A stretch of DNA of 64,000 bases from Parelaphostrongylus tenuis (lineage: Eukaryota; Nematoda; Chromadorea; Rhabditida; Metastrongylidae), in assembly GCA_019055375.1 (NCBI GenBank), contig JAHQIW010007263.1:62001-126000 (forward strand), written 5' to 3'. The position numbers were made by a program, and so were the translations under genes. The number at the start of each line of letters is the position of its first letter. The stretch's first letter is position 1. The notes under the pieces are model-generated. The model was given only the letters and a program-made list of their open reading frames with translations, did no database searches and was not told where the DNA came from. Positions 10,680 through 22,359 of this stretch are shown piece by piece.

Positions 10680-12400
10680 TATGTTGAAGCACTATATCAC
10701 TAGAAAGAGGAAAGCATTTTTGACAGTCACGAAAACCATACTATACAATTCGTATTTCTGCATGAAGTGAAGCTTAGGGCTGCTGAGGGAACGAAAAAGA
10801 TAGTAGCTTCCGAGCCCTTCAAAGTTGGCTGAAGAAAGTGAAGTTTCAGGAATGCCTTGGCTTTCCACCATCATTCATCATCATTAGCTTCGTTTCATCG
10901 CATGCGGACAAGTGTGTCAGAGATCGGTTTAATCAAACTACTTTGCACTATCAGAGCTTTGTGTTTGTGAAGGCTTTGAACATAAGAAAATATAAATTTC
11001 AATATGCCTAAGAATCATTTTTTGAGCCACGCCTGTCATGTGGTCTGTTAAAGATGGGCTCACTTATAGAGTCCGATACAAGTGTTTCGATCTTACGATC
11101 TTGTCAGTCGGGCAGCTACCATTCTCGTCTTTTGCTAATCTCTGTGGTTGCCCTTTCCCCACACTAAGAGTTAGCGACGACGAGCGTTTTACACTCTATG
11201 TCCAGTGAAATTATCACCGAACACAGAGTGTTGTACACTCGATCGCTCTTAGCTATTATATTTGATATAGCATATGAAATTTCAGCTGTGGTCTTGAGAA
11301 AACATTCGGAACAAATGAGAACATAACAATAGCCCTTTTTTGAGAAAAATCATTCAGCATTAATGCTAAGATATTTGTGAAGGCTTTGATCATAACAGCA
11401 GTGAAATTAGTTCGACCATGTGATAGGGATATGAAAAAACAAGGTACTCTCATCACGGGCGAAGTACCCTTGTCGAAATTTCAAACATTGAGAACACCTG
11501 TTACACTGAATGAAAAAAGTAATCGTAGTCAATGCTTGATACAGCTAACACTTGACAGAGTAATATAACAGATTAGCAATTATCCGAAATAGCTGCTATA
11601 ATGGCAGACGCTTTTTTTGTTGACGAGCGCGACATTGCCGCTAAACTATTTGCTCATGATAGATAACGCTTGGATAGATTTTGTCATTCAAATTGAGTGG
11701 ATCAAGCTGATACGCATTTAGTAAACCGAATAAACACACAACTCATAAGAAGAAACTCAAGATCTGAATTTTATATTCACTGGAAAATTCCTGCTCAAAC
11801 ACTCGCCGTGTTCAATAGCTTTCCACCTTCTGTTGAAGACCAAAAACACACAGTTTCGAGGTAGGCCATGTGCTCTCTCTTTGCAAAGATCGATGTTGGA
11901 TATTGTGCGGAAACATTTGTGAACACAAGACACCCGTTTTCGCGATTACTCTTGAATTTTAGAATTTTTTCGAGACCCTAAGCGAGTACTGTGGGCTGAA
12001 TTCTTGAATTTTTGTACGAGGATGAACATCAACTCATGAAAATTCTCCGTAGTGCATCTGGATCATATGGCGCTCAGGGGATTATCTAGCCTGTTCATCT
12101 TTACTGTCTTATTCTTCTTCTATGCTAACCACGGAGTGGTGTATCCGTTTCGTCAAACAAAAGCTTAGAAAGTCTTGCTATATTCCACTTAAATTCACAT
12201 AATTTCATAAAACTTAAGTCCACAGGACGGATTAGACATTGAAAGAAATAAGAACGGAGTGATGCATATTTCAAAAAAAGCTATAATATCGATCCATAAT
12301 ATGGATAATATAATATAGACTTAGTTTTTTTTTTGATGATTTGATTGTCTAGGAACGAACCATTTAATTTTGACGCTATTACAGTAGTTTGCTTGCAAAA
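10680..12400. other. Mostly unassigned stretch with one MITE fragment
   Basis: Bases 11018-11260 begin like the inverted-repeat element at 22133-22350 (TGAGCCACGCCTGTCATGTG, GTCAGTCGGGCAG) and end like 26905-26940 (GTTGTACACTCGATCGCTC against GTTGCACACTCGATTGTTA). They are a diverged member of that group. A 60-codon open frame on the minus strand at 10692-10874 resembles no known protein. I see nothing else supportable. Confidence 0.45.
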
Positions 12401-12416
12401 CTGATTTATAAAATCT

Positions 12417-13462
12417 ATGTCATTAGCTTCCGCGCAAACATTTCTGCTTTCAGCAGTAGGGACGTATGCTTCCCATTTAGTCAGTGCCGTTCATTTCAAC
12501 CCCGACGCAGCTCAGTTCCTACTATCTATGGCTCTCACTTAATGTGATTGTTTGTCACTGCAATTTCGCACGAGTTTATCATTAGACTTGCGGTGATTTA
12601 TTATTCGAAGTCGATTCCTTCATGAATAGGGGTATTTACCACTGCAAGTGATCGGCTGAACAGAAAGGCCTCGTGCTACTGATGAGCCCGTGAAGGTTGA
12701 ATAGATCTGTTTAGTAATGTATAAGCGCCATGCCAGACCTCATAAAAGACTTAAAACATGTTATCAGATTATTCCTGAGCTTTCCAAAGCATAATTTTAT
12801 GTATAGTTTGAAATCTGCCTTCCACACTTATTTTGCTTCTTTATTATTTACCATTGCAGCCAATTCCTTACTTCTTCTTAGCAATTTCATATTCAGGATG
12901 CGATACTACGGTCAACTAATGGGACTCATTATTTTTTTCGCCTCCAATTTAGCTTTACAAGCGAGAGGTCTGTGTAAAGTCGTGCATCGTTCTCTGATCT
13001 TGATAAATAGTGCTTCCTTGATTCTGATGTATTATGGCGGATTTACACGTTCCAGACACTGGTCGCATATTTGATAGCTGCTCACTTGAATACCATGAGT
13101 TCGATTAATGAGCATACCTTAGAGAAAAAGATATGTTATGTATTCGTTTGGTTGTAGGCGAGGTGACGCAAAACCTTGTAGTGCGATGTAACAGAGAGCA
13201 AAGAGATGAAGAGAGGCTAGCTTGTTCCTTCCATGATCATTCTTTTACAGCCAATCAGCGAACACCTTAGAGAAAGCGCTAGCTCGGTGATTTTCACAAT
13301 TGCAAGTAGAGCTGTCGTGGCGAGCATTCAACTACACACATAAAGTGGACGAGACTCTCAAGCAGCAGCAGAAGGAAAATACGAAATTTTGGAGGAACTT
13401 TGTAAAGGATGAATGCGGAAAAACGAATCGACCACCAGAATTGCTGAGATCCGTGCAATAAA
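12417..13462 (+). other. Cluster of weak candidate exons, plus strand
   Basis: Three spaced blocks look coding by composition. 12417-12542: ATG-initiated, 41 codons (SLASAQTFLLSAVGTYASH), with an internal acceptor TGCTTTCAG at 12454. 12897-12967: after ATATTCAG, open and reading LRSTNGTHYFFRLQF, ending AG/GTCTGT. 13290-13462: reading NYTHKVDETLKQQQKE and FWRNFVKDECGKTNRPPELL before TAA, with AATAAA overlapping the stop. A competing open frame starts after TTTTACAG at 13252. Part of the last block is inverted at 13520-13600 on the other strand. Open stretches this short are common by chance and I recognise no family. Confidence 0.25.
12640..12785. mobile_element. MITE terminal fragment (family F3)
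   Basis: GAACAGAAAGGCCTCGTGCTACTGATGAG at 12658 parallels GAACCGAAAGGCATCGTGCTACTGATAAG at 56757, and the downstream AGACCTCATAAAAG plus ACATGTTATCAGATT parallels the 56.8-kb copy. It is one end of an inverted-repeat element whose other end is not evident here. Confidence 0.5.
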
Positions 13463-14860
13463 TTGTAATTATGGTTCCAATGAAATCCCTTCATTTTTTC
13501 TATCAACATTTGACCCGTATCACAGTATTTTTACTTCTAGGGTCCAGTAGGTCTAAAATCCAATTATTCTCCTCGCACTCATCGTCCACTTTATCCACAC
13601 TGAAGATTTGTTTCATCTATCGGCGTTGCAGGATACTGGCTCTACACATCCCCTTTCATTGCGAGAACAATCACGCTGGAGCTTTCCGTAGCGAGCTCGT
13701 TATTGTTTAACTGAGAGCCTTTGGGAACGAGGGACCAACCATGCATCGAGCTGCGCCGGGCGTCACTAGCAAATCGTTCATACCCCCCTCCTAGAAAAAA
13801 ACATTACTGTTTGGTAAGCCAATAATGATACCATTATAATGTGTGATCGTGCTGTTGTTGATTAACACTAGTGGAGAGGGAAGGGGAAAACTAATCATTA
13901 CTGTAGGAAAAGGTGTGCGCTAAGGCGAGTCTGATACCGACATGGGTTTATCAGAGAATACCGTCAAAGATTGCTCAGTATTAGCTTCAATTCACGGTAC
14001 TGAAGAAGAGTGCTATAAGGGCGATGGTATCGGTGACATAGTGGCACCGTGTGTCACTATCGCGAGCAAAGTGAGTGTTCAAATCCCTCCTGCGGCCAGT
14101 AGCTTAGCATATCATTCGGCATCCTTGGACATGCGATCATGACACCGTGCCACTACTAATCGCGATCAAATGAAATTTTTTGTAGATTTTGGTATGCATA
14201 GAACTACAAATTCTTCAGAATGAACATAAACTCATGATACACTTGTTGCGCTGCTTACATTACTAACTTATTAGTGTGATTTCGTAATTGAGAATTCTTA
14301 TACAGTTTTTTTTTGTGCAAACTACATAGTGGACACGCATTAATGTGGAGCGCTGTGCAAATTTTTCAACGTCATTTTCTCCTTCTCAATAAGTGTTGAA
14401 GCAATGGCATTGTCTCCAAACAGAGGTAAGAGAGAATGCAAAAAAAGCAGTAAATCAAAGCAAATCATCAAAGCAGCGAAGCAGCAACTTAATATATTGT
14501 ATTTACTCAGACATTCAAAACGGCTCATACAGGTGTTACAGAAGTGGATGACAACAAGTTGTCCTGAAGGTGAACACATCCGGAGCACCGATCATATCAT
14601 TTTGAGATCTAGTGCTCTTCTAAACAATTTGCTGCCGTCTCTTTACACTAGATGTACATCATGAAGTTGGTTTGAGATGTTTGTACAACATCGGGTATAC
14701 GGTGTCTATTTTGATCAATGATCTCGGTCTTTCGCTATTTAGTCAGAAATATCTCTAGTGGTTTCAGTTGCGCACAGTGTTCACGATTATCAAATGTTGC
14801 CAATCTTTTGCTTTACACTGGTGCTCGGAGATCAGCCGAATTTTTCAGAATCTTTGACTA
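13463..14860. other. Unassigned, no supportable gene
   Basis: A 37-codon frame on the minus strand (13616-13503, starting ATG) is the inverted partner of plus-strand sequence at 13338-13400 (shared ATAAAGTGGACGA). Near 14030-14110 there is weak tRNA-like text (GTGGCACCGTGTGTCAC, TGTTCAAATCCC) flanked by a loosely inverted AGTGGCACCGTG / ACACCGTGCCACTAC pair, which could be a SINE or MITE fragment. Two overlapping 80-codon frames at 14340-14664 on opposite strands are lysine- or leucine-rich by AT content. Confidence 0.35.
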
Positions 14861-14869
14861 GATGAAACT

Positions 14870-15095
14870 GTCGATATTGTATTCTGCATCTCCTCGTGCT
14901 CATTTCTAATTCAACGACACTTTCAAGGTATCCGCGGATAAATGAAGAAACGACCCTTTACGTTGAACAAAGACTTTTTATTGCACTTTTAGCAATCACT
15001 CAAAAGCTTAAATCCTTGGCTACTGCAATAAGTGGCCCGTTATTAAAAGGCCTTTTTATAGCATTGTAGCATACAGAATAAAATCATGCCTCACA
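14870..15095 (+). repeat. Dispersed repeat family R copy
   Basis: Contains AAATGAAGAAACGACCCTTT at 14940-14959, found again at 28514 (AAATGAAGAAACGGCCCTTT), 53580 and inverted near 54260, followed by the shared CTTTTAGCAATCACTCAAAAGCTTAAATC block that parallels 53629-53650. No coding content. Confidence 0.6.
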
Positions 15096-15139
15096 CGCAC
15101 AACAAGCTTCTTTTTATTTTGCATATATCTCGCTGGACA

Positions 15140-15265
15140 AAACTCTTTCTCTAGACTACGGGATGGATGGCTAGGCGGGTCATGAGCGTGAGATCGAACC
15201 ACTGACCTCGTGTGCGACGCAAACTAACTCTAACCGCTGTACCACGTACGATTCTGTTTATACTA
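15140..15265 (-). repeat. tRNA-derived SINE fragment (same family as 60195-60499)
   Basis: Read on the minus strand it gives GTACAGCGGTTAGAG, TGCGTCGCACACGAGGTC, AGTGGTTCGATCTCACGC and then CTAGCCATCCATCCC. It matches the head and the start of the body of the full-length copy at 60.2 kb, then truncates near 15150. Confidence 0.65.
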
Positions 15266-15739
15266 TAACTAGTCATGATTTGATAGAAAATTGAATAGGC
15301 AAATAACCCCAAGAAAGGCAAAAAGCAGCACGCAAGCACCTAAATCCCTACTGCATTGCTAATACGTGATATTAACCAGACGTTATTTGAATCCGTGGTC
15401 ACGACCTACGTATCCCTTTGAGGACTGCGCCATTTTCAGCTGGCGGGCGGCTAAGACGACTGCGAAAGAGCCGCCAATTTGAGCTCCAAGGAAATGTGGT
15501 AGTTCTTTAATGAAGAATGTACTTTTTCGCCAGCATGTGGGATTTCCTTGTCAATAAATAACCAGATATGATAATACAGACGTCAGTAAGATCATTTTTA
15601 TCAGAAATAACGTAATTGCCCCATTCATAATCCACACTTTTGAGGAAAAAAGCAAAGTATTCATAAAAAGACTAGATTTGAAAGCTTTCTCGAGCATTTC
15701 TACAATATTTTATCTATACTTACTTAAGATTCAATCAAA

Positions 15740-16025
15740 TTCATCTTCTATTTACCAACCTGGAATCAAACAATCTGTAGGCATACGTGAACTTAGATTC
15801 GAACATGCGAAACGCTGCATCAAAGCGAGAGAAGAAAATCTCAAGGAGTTAAGAGTAGCACTCATTTCAGAAGCACTTAGGGTTCAGAAAAAAAGAAAAA
15901 AAATTAAAAGTAATTTTGAGGTTTTTTACACGACTCAAATTAACGCGAATGTGCACCTGCATAGATCAAAGCATAGAGCGAAAAAAATTCTGTTATGTTC
16001 AACGAATTTGTTAGTACTTTAAAGA
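15740..16025 (+). mobile_element. RTE retrotransposon linker fragment
   Basis: The open frame reads GIRELRFEHAKRCIKAREEN and LKELRVALISEAL. It aligns with the endonuclease-RT linker of the copy at the window start (RERGIARAT..., SELAKRCREAIKEDLKERRA, AAVMAEAAEAG). Only about 80 codons remain, degrading into an A-rich tract near 15885-15915. Confidence 0.6.
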
Positions 16026-16029
16026 AATC

Positions 16030-17400
16030 CAACTAACACGAGGTTATTGACAAATTTCCATTGGCCAACGTCCGCATAAACTTCTCTCCTTGAGAGCCGA
16101 TTGATCCGAGCTTATAACCACCTTTGGTCCTTGATGTGGACGCCTCCGATATTGCTTGAGACAGCTTTTCTTTTTAGGAACACAGGTAGAATGAGAAACT
16201 CACCCGACAACGCTCCTTTTATACGAGATGGTTGCAGACGATTGGCCATTGATAGTGATAACATTTTATATAAAGATAAGCCATCCTGTAATGACCGGTA
16301 TCCTTTCAGATGACACGTAACGAATTGAAAAATCTTGCAAACCGATCATTATCTAATTTCGGTGTAAACAATCAATCATTTTTTGGAGCTTGGAACGACC
16401 GTTGATAGCAGGTGGTGTCGCGTTGGTTGCCTGCGCGGCGGACGGTGCTGTCAACCTTTCAGATGGAAGATGTAATCTTCACAGTCTTGTAGTCTGGTAA
16501 TGAATTGAGACTTCTATCGTCACTAGAAGAGGTATCGGCCTGAGTAAAATGTGGAATATGAATGAAAAAACTTTAATAAAACTATTTTTGGTTGAAACAC
16601 GCCAAAATGGTCACAAGTCAATGATTTGTATGCCGAAATAATATTGCACTTTCCAGCGCGATATCACTATACAGGTAGCTCTCAACAGTTTCTCACTCAC
16701 TAAGGCACTCCAAGAGTTGAGACCTCTGTGGGATAGCTCTTTAATAATATTCAAATTCTTCTGCAATCACTCATCCATTATAAATTTCATTAACGCAGCC
16801 CAGAAATTCCACAGGAGTTTCTTCTGTGCTCAGGCAGCCAAAATCGCTATCTAATAGACTGAAGATGAAGTTTTCTATAAGAAATATAAGTCAAAAACGT
16901 TAAATAATAACAGAGTGGAAACAAAAAGCTTATTTTTTACGTTTAGAGTTATTCAAAGTTTAGCATCTCTTTCAGCACCCTGCTACAGCAACATAGCACT
17001 GCTATGAAAGCGGTAACGTCAGAAAAATGGGAAAATTCTTTCTTTCTGAATCGGCTAACCTATCGTCGCCTTCGCCATTCTCCCCACCTGGAATCATTTG
17101 AGTGTAATGTCTACACAAAGAAGACCCTAGCTGATTCGTCTCGCTGCCAATGGGAAGATCAACATCTAATGGCGAACGGCTGTAGACAATCGAATTGAAT
17201 TATCACGCTTGTGAGGAGTTAGAGAAGCGTCCAAACGTTGCTGATTTGGATATTTTGTAAAGCCATTTGTAAGACGGATAGTCCAAAAATAGTCTGGTTA
17301 ATTCAAAATCTCCATGAGCACAGTACGAATGATATTAGGAAACAAAATTTTATTGGTGTCTCAGGTTTTTAGGTTACGAGAGAAAGTGGGACTCTGCTTT
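16030..17400. other. Unassigned stretch with weak minus-strand candidate exons
   Basis: On the minus strand, 16858-16771 follows acceptor CATCTTCAG and reads LDSDFGCLSTEETPVEFLGC. 16760-16611 follows GATTGCAG and is open for 49 codons (KELSHRGLNSWSALVSEKLL). The gap between them is too short for an intron, so at most one is real, and chance is likely. I see no other gene. Confidence 0.22.
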
Positions 17401-17409
17401 AGCATGGGA

Positions 17410-17422
17410 GGGGGGGGGGGGG
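17410..17422 (+). repeat. G13 homopolymer tract
   Basis: Thirteen consecutive G at 17410-17422, flanked by GGGA and AGGCGGGAG. Monomeric G tracts of this length can form G-quadruplexes and, in nematodes, are known to be unstable without the FANCJ-type helicase DOG-1. The matching C12 tract is at 45836-45847. Confidence 0.9.
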
Positions 17423-17504
17423 AGGCGGGAGCATCTTTCAACTGTTTGAGAACAAGGCCTCTTTTGCATTATTCTAAGACTTCTGGTATAGATTTTTAAA
17501 CTTA

Positions 17505-17740
17505 ATCTGTCTTCATGGTGCTTTTTTTTTTCATTGTGCAGATTCCAGTATTTCTATCGTTCATTTTGTTTTTCCGCCTTCTTTCAAAAAATTAAAAACA
17601 TTGATTGAGCGTGTCTTCTTGCTATCTCGAGGACAGTTCCACAGGGCGTTCGTTGTTTATATCAGACAGAGTTGGAAATGAAATTGTCCTCCACCCACGC
17701 CGTGATGAGCATCACAACCAGTAGGCCACGGTGCGCTCCA
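17505..17740 (+). repeat. Dispersed repeat shared with 45596-45800
   Basis: Shared blocks in order: GTGCAGATTCCAGTATTTCT against GTGCGGATTCCGATACTAGT, GCCTTCTTTCAAAAAATT against GTCTTCTTTTTGAACATC, TATCTCGAGGACAGTTCCACAGGGCG against AATCTCGAAGATAACC...TTCCATAGGGCG. Diverged and non-coding. At 45.6 kb it directly continues the tRNA-Gly-like SINE, so it may be the SINE body or its neighbour. Confidence 0.5.
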
Positions 17741-17744
17741 AGTA

Positions 17745-19365
17745 TCATTATACAGCTTAAATCTCGCCACAGTCAATGCTGAATTCGTTCCAAGACGACC
17801 CATTCCATTTGCTATAGCAGCGAAGACAAAATTGAGTTACACACTCGGGGCACTGTTTTTGCTTGGTTAAGATGTGTTTGTAATACTATCTCACTCATAA
17901 AGACGTATGCTTTTGAAATCATAGAAGGTGAATCAAAAGTTCAACTTTCCATAAACCGCGGCATTAATGATTAGCAGATGTAAATCGTAAAAACTTATCT
18001 TGATTGATAGTAGAAGTAGAAGTATTAGATCGATGGCTGACGTTTGACGACTCGCTTTCTTCAGAGCCTCATACCCTCAGGAAGTAAGTCATCAGACGTC
18101 TAGTACAATGTATGTTCAGGCTCTGAACATGAAGGGTTAACGAAACGTCAGGCATCCGACTACTACTATTGCTACTATCATCCTCCCCTCAGTTTATCAA
18201 GATAAGTCATACAATCGCTTGTATCACCTGTCGCACCGTCGAGCGACTCAAGCGGGCTCGAGCAACATTCCATTTTTCCCTATCGCGTGCTGCTAAAAGT
18301 AGATACGACAACTTTAGTATAACAAATAATGTACAAAGCAAATGTTCTCAGAGAGATCAAGAAAGTGCGGAAGAATGAAAACATTAGTTTTCGAGACCTA
18401 TGAGGCGAGTTAAAAAATGTAACGTACGTCAAAATGCTATGAGAAGAAAATCCAATTGGTAAAACAAGGCTTTGCATCAATATCCTAGTTCTTATTGACA
18501 CCTACATTTGTGATATAGAGCTGAAGCACTGGCATTGGAAAAAATTCATAGTGAAAAATATTATTCATGAGTGAGGTCAATAATCAAGACAGAAGCGATT
18601 CCGTCACTATAATCGTCTTCGCATCTCCACCGATTCCCCATAGCACTTGAGACGAGTTGCGACCCTTATTGCTATCCGTACTTTGACTGGCTCTTGGATA
18701 CTTCCAGTGACCAAAGATGTCCGTTCCACTGTACAAATGCGTGCTATGTGCATACTTGGAACGTTGTTTCAGTGATTAGTTCATCCGCCAGTAAATGCAA
18801 CTCGATGTAAAAAAAAGCCAAGAAATAGTTAAAAATCATTAGAACTAAAATAACTACATCGCACTAAGGTCATAGCCTTTTTGTTTAGTGTATGTAAGTG
18901 CGCAGTCGTTTGGGAAAACGCTCCCAACATGTCACATGTTTCGTTTTACATTTTATCGAAGTAAAATTCTTGTTAGTTTGTGCACATTTCTCAAAGTAGG
19001 TAAGCCTATCAGACGTGTAAAACTTATGACTAACTAAAAATAAATCACTATTAGATTGTGTAGTTTACAGAACATCAAAATTCATATTTGAAAATGGAGG
19101 GCCGCTGTTGATAGTATTGACTGAAATGTTGATCAAATGGCTTATTTACTCTTTGTCCCATTGTCACCACCCGTACCATAACCCTTTGAAGATCACAGCT
19201 GAAAGACAGGGGGCGTCGTGCCATCACTTCTGCAGCAGTCTGAGAAGCAGCTCTGCATGCCTGTGTATGCTTGTATGCCTGCCCGCTTTCCCCCAAGACG
19301 TGGAGCCGCCTGTACAGTAACTGAGTTAGATTTGACGTCGCGTGGTGAGCATCAAAATTATCTCA
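17745..19365. other. Unassigned, no supportable gene
   Basis: AT-rich single-copy-looking sequence. GATGGCTGACGTTTGACGAC near 18033 and AACGAAACGTCAGGCATC near 18137 form a loose inverted pair about 100 bp apart, suggestive of a small decayed MITE. Open frames here are short and lack recognisable motifs. Confidence 0.35.
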
Positions 19366-19369
19366 TGGT

Positions 19370-19685
19370 CTCATTTGTTCCCTTTCTTCTCAAGCGGGGC
19401 ACGAGCTGTTAAATCCAAACTTTATTCACACAGTCAAACAGCTAACGTTTCAGCAGGTCACCTTCGTCAAAGCAGCTTTTATTATATGCCTTCACCTGCT
19501 CATTCAATGGAAGACATATAATAAAAACGGTTCTGAGGAACGCGACCTGCTGAAACGTTAGCTGTTTAATTGTATGAATAAAGTTTGGATCCAACACCTC
19601 GTGGCCCGCTTAAGAACAAAGGAAAAATAAGAATTACTGAAGCATGCAGAGGTTAACAGACAGTCGGTCTTGGGATTTGTTACAA
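19370..19685. mobile_element. Inverted-repeat MITE-like element (family F2)
   Basis: Left arm (about 19380-19480) includes CAAACTTTATTCACACAG and CAGCTAACGTTTCAGCAGGT. The right arm (about 19540-19620) has ACCTGCTGAAACGTTAGCTG, ATGAATAAAGTTTGGAT and TCGTGGCCCGCTTAAGAACA, its reverse complement. The centre also pairs (AGCAGCTTTTATTATATG / CATATAATAAAAACGG). The outer tail GAAGCATGCAGAGGTTAACA recurs at 31561 with TCGGTCTTGG. Non-coding. Confidence 0.75.
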
Positions 19686-19689
19686 CACT

Positions 19690-21085
19690 CTCATTGTCCT
19701 CAAAGTAATAAAAACATTGAGCCTCGTCTCGGCTTACGTACGTTTTTTGCAATAGGAGCGAGCGCCGATACGAATCTGGCACTCATTTCATTGACTTATT
19801 TGATTTTTTTGTTAAACTCAAATCATTAGTGTCTTAGCTTCTATTTTTTATATCTCTACATACTCTATAAAGAACAGAAAACTACCAGAAGCGCACAATT
19901 TGAAACAACTTTTTACAACAGTAGGCACAAACACAAAAAACCTTTACAATGACAAATGCATTGTACGACATAGATTGCACTTTCAAAAATCGTTCGAATG
20001 TTATACTGCTGTTGAGAAGCTTGAACGTTGTTCCTGCTACCGATGATTTCCTTGCGGTCTTTTTAGTGATATTCTGTATTTTACTAATCATAATATCCGC
20101 TTTGGTAACTATGAAGGCATGATACTCATTAAGACAAACAAAACTGTAAAAGCAATGCGCTCCGCCTGCCGGTCGATCACGCCTTGTCCAGAGCGGAAAA
20201 TCAACTCTCTAACAAAAATTAGATCTTTTCACACATTATATTAAATTAGATTACACACGACACACATTTACACGAGAGAAAAGCAACCAAGGCTAAAAAC
20301 GCACTTAATGCTCTTCCATTCAGGCACGTTCAGGCCGGAGCACTCAAAACGTCCTTCGTACTACTACCCAGTCTGGTAAGCAGGAGTTGTGGGCATTAGA
20401 GCACGACACGACTAAAGAGCAAAAGATTGGCTTTCAACTGGCAACGTGTTAGTCAGTTTTCGTTGTTTGCATCTCCGACTTTCCAGACGTACTGAATATA
20501 TGTGCAATTCGACAGTATGCCAATAAGATCTCAAGCTTGTGAACAAAGACAAATCAATAGAAACTTAACCTGAAAAGGAGTTGAGCGGAGAGTGCCACGT
20601 AACAGCGCAGATGTCGACCATGGATTTCTGAATGCACATTTGTGAATGAGAATCATCGCCAAAGTTAAATTTGGTTTGCGTGATCATTTGTTACTGTTAT
20701 AGGCGATCATTGCTAAAATAATGGGCACTGTAAATAGCTGTAAGAAAGAAGAGTAAAAGGTTGCTATATGGTGCCCAATGCTAAACACTGATAAACTTCG
20801 AGCTTAATGCTTTTATGTGAGCTCCGACGAGTGTAAATCTTTGTAGAGCAATAGTAATTTCTTGGCAATCGAAAAACTGCCCCCACCGACTTATCTATGA
20901 TCCGAACTGTGAGTGCTGAACTCAGGAGAGTTTAGATTGATCTTTTTTCTTCATATCAAAACTCAAAAATTCTGTCATTATTCATTAAAATTCTGGTGTT
21001 TGCTTCCCATAACACTCTTTGGATGACGACAAAAATTCCGGTCTGCAAGCTTTCCAACAGGTGCGTCTAGGAGGATTACCGGTAA
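19690..21085. other. Unassigned, no supportable gene
   Basis: AT-rich DNA with no recognisable protein or RNA. An ORF of 69 codons on the minus strand at 19882-20091 and others here show no family motif. GC rises around 20150-20410 without readable exons. Confidence 0.3.
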
Positions 21086-21091
21086 TTAAGT

Positions 21092-21424
21092 GTGGCATCA
21101 TTTAAGTGGAAAAAAGATTTAAAGAGTCGTAAACTAAGTGTAGGTTTAAAGGATTACGATGAGGATGTTATTTATGACATTTCTCAAAGAGAACAAGCTT
21201 CTGAGGTTGACACTTGCGATTTTATAAACAAGTACGTGAAGTGTTTTTTTTTTGTGAACCTGCAACATTTGAAGTAAAAACAATGTTCCAAAGTATGGGA
21301 TCACTACAACTGTAAAGCGATTAACGTTAGGAAGATCAGAACCATCGGAAACGGAGGAGTTGCAATATCCATCGCTAGTTCGATACTTCGGATAGTATAG
21401 CACTGTTGATCTCAGTGTGCACAC
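21092..21424 (+). other. Candidate two-exon coding remnant
   Basis: 21092-21230 is open and reads KWKKDLKSRKLSVGLKDYDE and then VIYDISQREQASEVDTCDF, a charged, protein-like composition, followed by a donor-like AA/GTACGTG. A second open block at about 21270-21400 reads TTVKRLTLGRSEPSETEELQ and ends YPSLVRYFG before TAG. No acceptor of good consensus is seen between them. Family unknown; could be part of a decayed DNA-transposon gene. Confidence 0.25.
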
Positions 21425-22132
21425 TGCTGCGCCCTTCTCATCTTTTAAAAAAAGATTAACGAAGGTTTCGAAAATGGTAGTTGCTCTTCAAACCCCAATC
21501 CTAGTTTATCATTTCCACTTAAATTAATTCATGTATCTTTTATACTTCTTTTTCCTGGCTTATTTCATTATAATTTCGTGCTGCGACATTAGAGGATTAA
21601 CGAAAATTGCACATGACTCATTGAGCAACTCTAAATCTAATCTGAAAAACCGACAGCATTGTTTAGATCAAGTGTTACAAATATGGAAGCATAAATTTCT
21701 AAAAATAAGAGTATTGGACATTTGTAACAGAGGTGTAGCAGTCAATGGACGATTCCACTGAAAAGACTGTTTCGCTCTGCGTGGTGGAATCCTACTTGCT
21801 TAAAGTGATTCTCCTTGATATGAACCACGACAGCGAACAGCTGGACAAGATCACTTGTGATTTCAGAAGTTAGTTTGCTGTCATCATGAAATGATTTCGT
21901 TTGTACCTATTGATGAAGTTTCCAATGACTTTGTCAGAACTGATATAGTTTACTATTGGTCGAGATATGGCGTTTGTAACGGATAGAGAATCTTGATTAC
22001 GACTATTTGTGGCCTATATGTGGATCATTTTTTCATCACTCGGCTAACATTGGTCTACTCGTTCGCTGGCATTGGCTCAAGCCTATGTAGAAATGAATGG
22101 CTCAACGGAGAACGAAAATATTACTCGTAGTT

Positions 22133-22350
22133 GCTATTTGAGCCAACTTATCATGTGTTCTGTTAAATGGGCTCTTGTAAAGCCCGATACAGGTGGTTCG
22201 ACCTTACAGTTTCGTCAGTCAGGCAGAACCCGTCGTCTTTTAAGCCAACCCTCTGTGGGTGCTCCAGTCCCCTTTTCGGTCTGTAAGGTCGACGTGTATC
22301 GGACTCCAGAAGAGCCCATTTAGCAGACCATATGACAGGTTGGCTCGAAT
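22133..22350. mobile_element. Inverted-repeat MITE-like element (family F3 group)
   Basis: GAGCCAACTTATCATGTGTT and AAATGGGCTCTTGTAAAGCC on the left pair with AGAGCCCATTTAGCAGACCA and TATGACAGGTTGGCTCG on the right; GTTCGACCTTACAG pairs with CTGTAAGGTCGACG. The arms are about 70 bp. Related ends occur at 11018, 26695 and 62893. Confidence 0.7.
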
Positions 22351-22359
22351 AGCATTTAT

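Noticed and set aside
12730..13074. 114-codon hydrophobic frame resembling a chemoreceptor
   Set aside because: It begins inside a MITE fragment and its hydrophobicity follows T-rich sequence; no receptor motif is visible and a competing exon reading exists.
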